From NCBI GenBank assembly GCA_019746135.1, contig JAIESI010000262.1:1-64000 (forward strand): 64,000 bases of DNA, read 5' to 3'. This stretch comes from Xanthobacteraceae bacterium. Its GTDB lineage: Bacteria; Pseudomonadota; Alphaproteobacteria; Rhizobiales; Xanthobacteraceae. Shown in pieces: positions 63,321-64,000 of the stretch; position 1 is the stretch's first letter; each line of letters starts with the position of its first letter. The position numbers were made by a program, and so were the translations under genes. Below the pieces are notes generated by a model. That model saw nothing but the letters and a program-made list of their open reading frames with translations, made no database searches and was not told where the DNA came from.

Positions 63321-64000
63321 CTACTGCAGCGGCACCACCAGCCGTGCCTGGCCTTGCACGGCGTGATAGCCGCTGGAGCCGAGCCCGTCGTAGGCGCCGG
63401 AGCCGCGTATGCTGACGCCATTGGGCGCGCGAAAAGACAAGCCCGCCTCGATGCGACCGCGCACGCTGCCGCTGTCGAACGGCGTGCCGGCCGCCGTCGT
63501 CTCCTGCGTGCGTGCGAAATCCCACACGCCCTTGAGGCCAACGAACGGCTCCACCACCGACTTGTCGGCGAGCATCATGCGATAGCCAACCTCCGGCCCG
63601 AACACGGTGCGTCCGAGCGAGAACGTGTTGGACGCGATGTCGATGCCGATCGCGTTGGTATAGGCCTTCTGCGTCTCGGTGAACCAGATCACCTCGGCGC
63701 TCGGGCGGAAGCGCCAGGCATCGCGTGACCAGTCGCCGGTGAGCTTCGCGGACGCCAGCGCGCGCGTGGTCGCGAACGTATCGACATAGGTGCCGAGCGG
63801 ATCGACATGGTTTGTCGACTGGCCCCACGCGGCGCGGGCATCGAAATAGAGCGTGTTCGTGAGCCGCGCGCTCATGTAGGGGCCGGCCATCCAGCCGCGG
63901 CCGTCGCGGTTCAGTCCCGTATTCTGGCCCGAAGCTGACGAGGAATCCGCCATCCAGTCGTGCGAGCCCATCACGCCGACGAGCAGGCCCGGCATCAGGA
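63321..64000 (-). CDS. Autotransporter beta-barrel domain protein, partial
   Basis: The C-terminal 225 or so residues of a protein that begins beyond the right window edge. Alternating beta strands of an outer-membrane barrel: GRGWMAGPYMSARLTNTLYF, RALASAKLTGDWSRDAWRFR, FGPEVGYRMMLADKSVVEPF, GLSFRAPNGVSIRGSGAYDG, and a final strand GQARLVVPLQ. It matches the autotransporter (type V secretion) translocator domain, which passes an N-terminal passenger to the surface. The passenger is not visible. Confidence 0.8.
   Translation of the reverse strand, partial: LMPGLLVGVMGSHDWMADSSSASGQNTGLNRDGRGWMAGPYMSARLTNTLYFDARAAWGQSTNHVDPLGTYVDTFATTRALASAKLTGDWSRDAWRFRPSAEVIWFTETQKAYTNAIGIDIASNTFSLGRTVFGPEVGYRMMLADKSVVEPFVGLKGVWDFARTQETTAAGTPFDSGSVRGRIEAGLSFRAPNGVSIRGSGAYDGLGSSGYHAVQGQARLVVPLQ

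Noticed and set aside
63138-63728. Plus-strand open frame of 196 codons opposite the autotransporter barrel
   Set aside because: It overlaps a clear beta-barrel gene on the minus strand and has no recognisable content.

Overview
This is a GC-rich chromosomal window from an alphaproteobacterium. The gene content (NAD-linked Fds formate dehydrogenase, oxalyl-CoA pathway, tripartite tricarboxylate transport (TTT) genes with orphan Bug receptors) and the many short palindromic dispersed repeats suggest the order Hyphomicrobiales, near the Bradyrhizobium/Rhodoplanes/Pseudolabrys relatives. This is inferred from content, not from a marker gene. I saw no rRNA, tRNA or CRISPR array.

Layout. 1-7.8 kb: three fumarate-reductase-type flavoproteins (one cut by the window edge). 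Two of them form a duplicated two-gene unit, each followed by a small Ig-like/regulatory-domain protein. An orphan Imm53-type immunity gene and small membrane proteins lie between. 8.2-16.4 kb: an aldehyde dehydrogenase, then a formate dehydrogenase operon (fused FdsG-FdsB, then FdsA) bracketed by two related LysR regulators. An ATAG-N7-CTAT operator sits in the divergent promoter. 16.5-26.8 kb: an outer-membrane protein made of three tandem beta-barrel units, a GlcG-like protein, a Gfo/Idh/MocA oxidoreductase, a Bug receptor, a class A beta-lactamase, a LysR/pirin/isochorismatase-type group and a glutathione transferase. 26.9-37.2 kb: a coherent oxalate/formate C1 block (fhs, a formyl-THF hydrolase-like gene, frc, oxc, a GntR regulator, then tctA-tctB-tctC). 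Similar 17-bp operator-like sites lie before the GntR gene and before tctC. 37.6-41.2 kb: dTDP-rhamnose genes rmlBA and rmlCD, divergent. 41.4-45.7 kb: an RND efflux pump and its adaptor.

46-64 kb is an accessory, mobile-looking region. It holds a gene broken at a run of 12 C, a large serine recombinase with its own terminator, a YHS protein, a pair of bulged hairpins, a CadC-like regulator with TPRs, a set of small enzymes (methyltransferases, cupins, SDR, LysR) and a decayed Bug receptor. It ends in a conjugation module in the order RHH protein - coupling protein - relaxase (the trwA-trwB-trwC order). The relaxase is truncated, and an oriT-like region lies upstream. The window closes inside an autotransporter beta-barrel gene.

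How it works together (inference): oxalate could be imported by TctABC, turned into formyl-CoA and formate by Frc/Oxc, and the formate either oxidised to CO2 with NADH production by Fds or fixed to 10-formyl-THF by Fhs. The ALDH1L-like hydrolase could return formate from the folate pool. GntR and LysR sites suggest that the oxalate and formate parts are controlled separately. The intergenic spaces hold several families of structured repeats whose stems differ in sequence but keep pairing.
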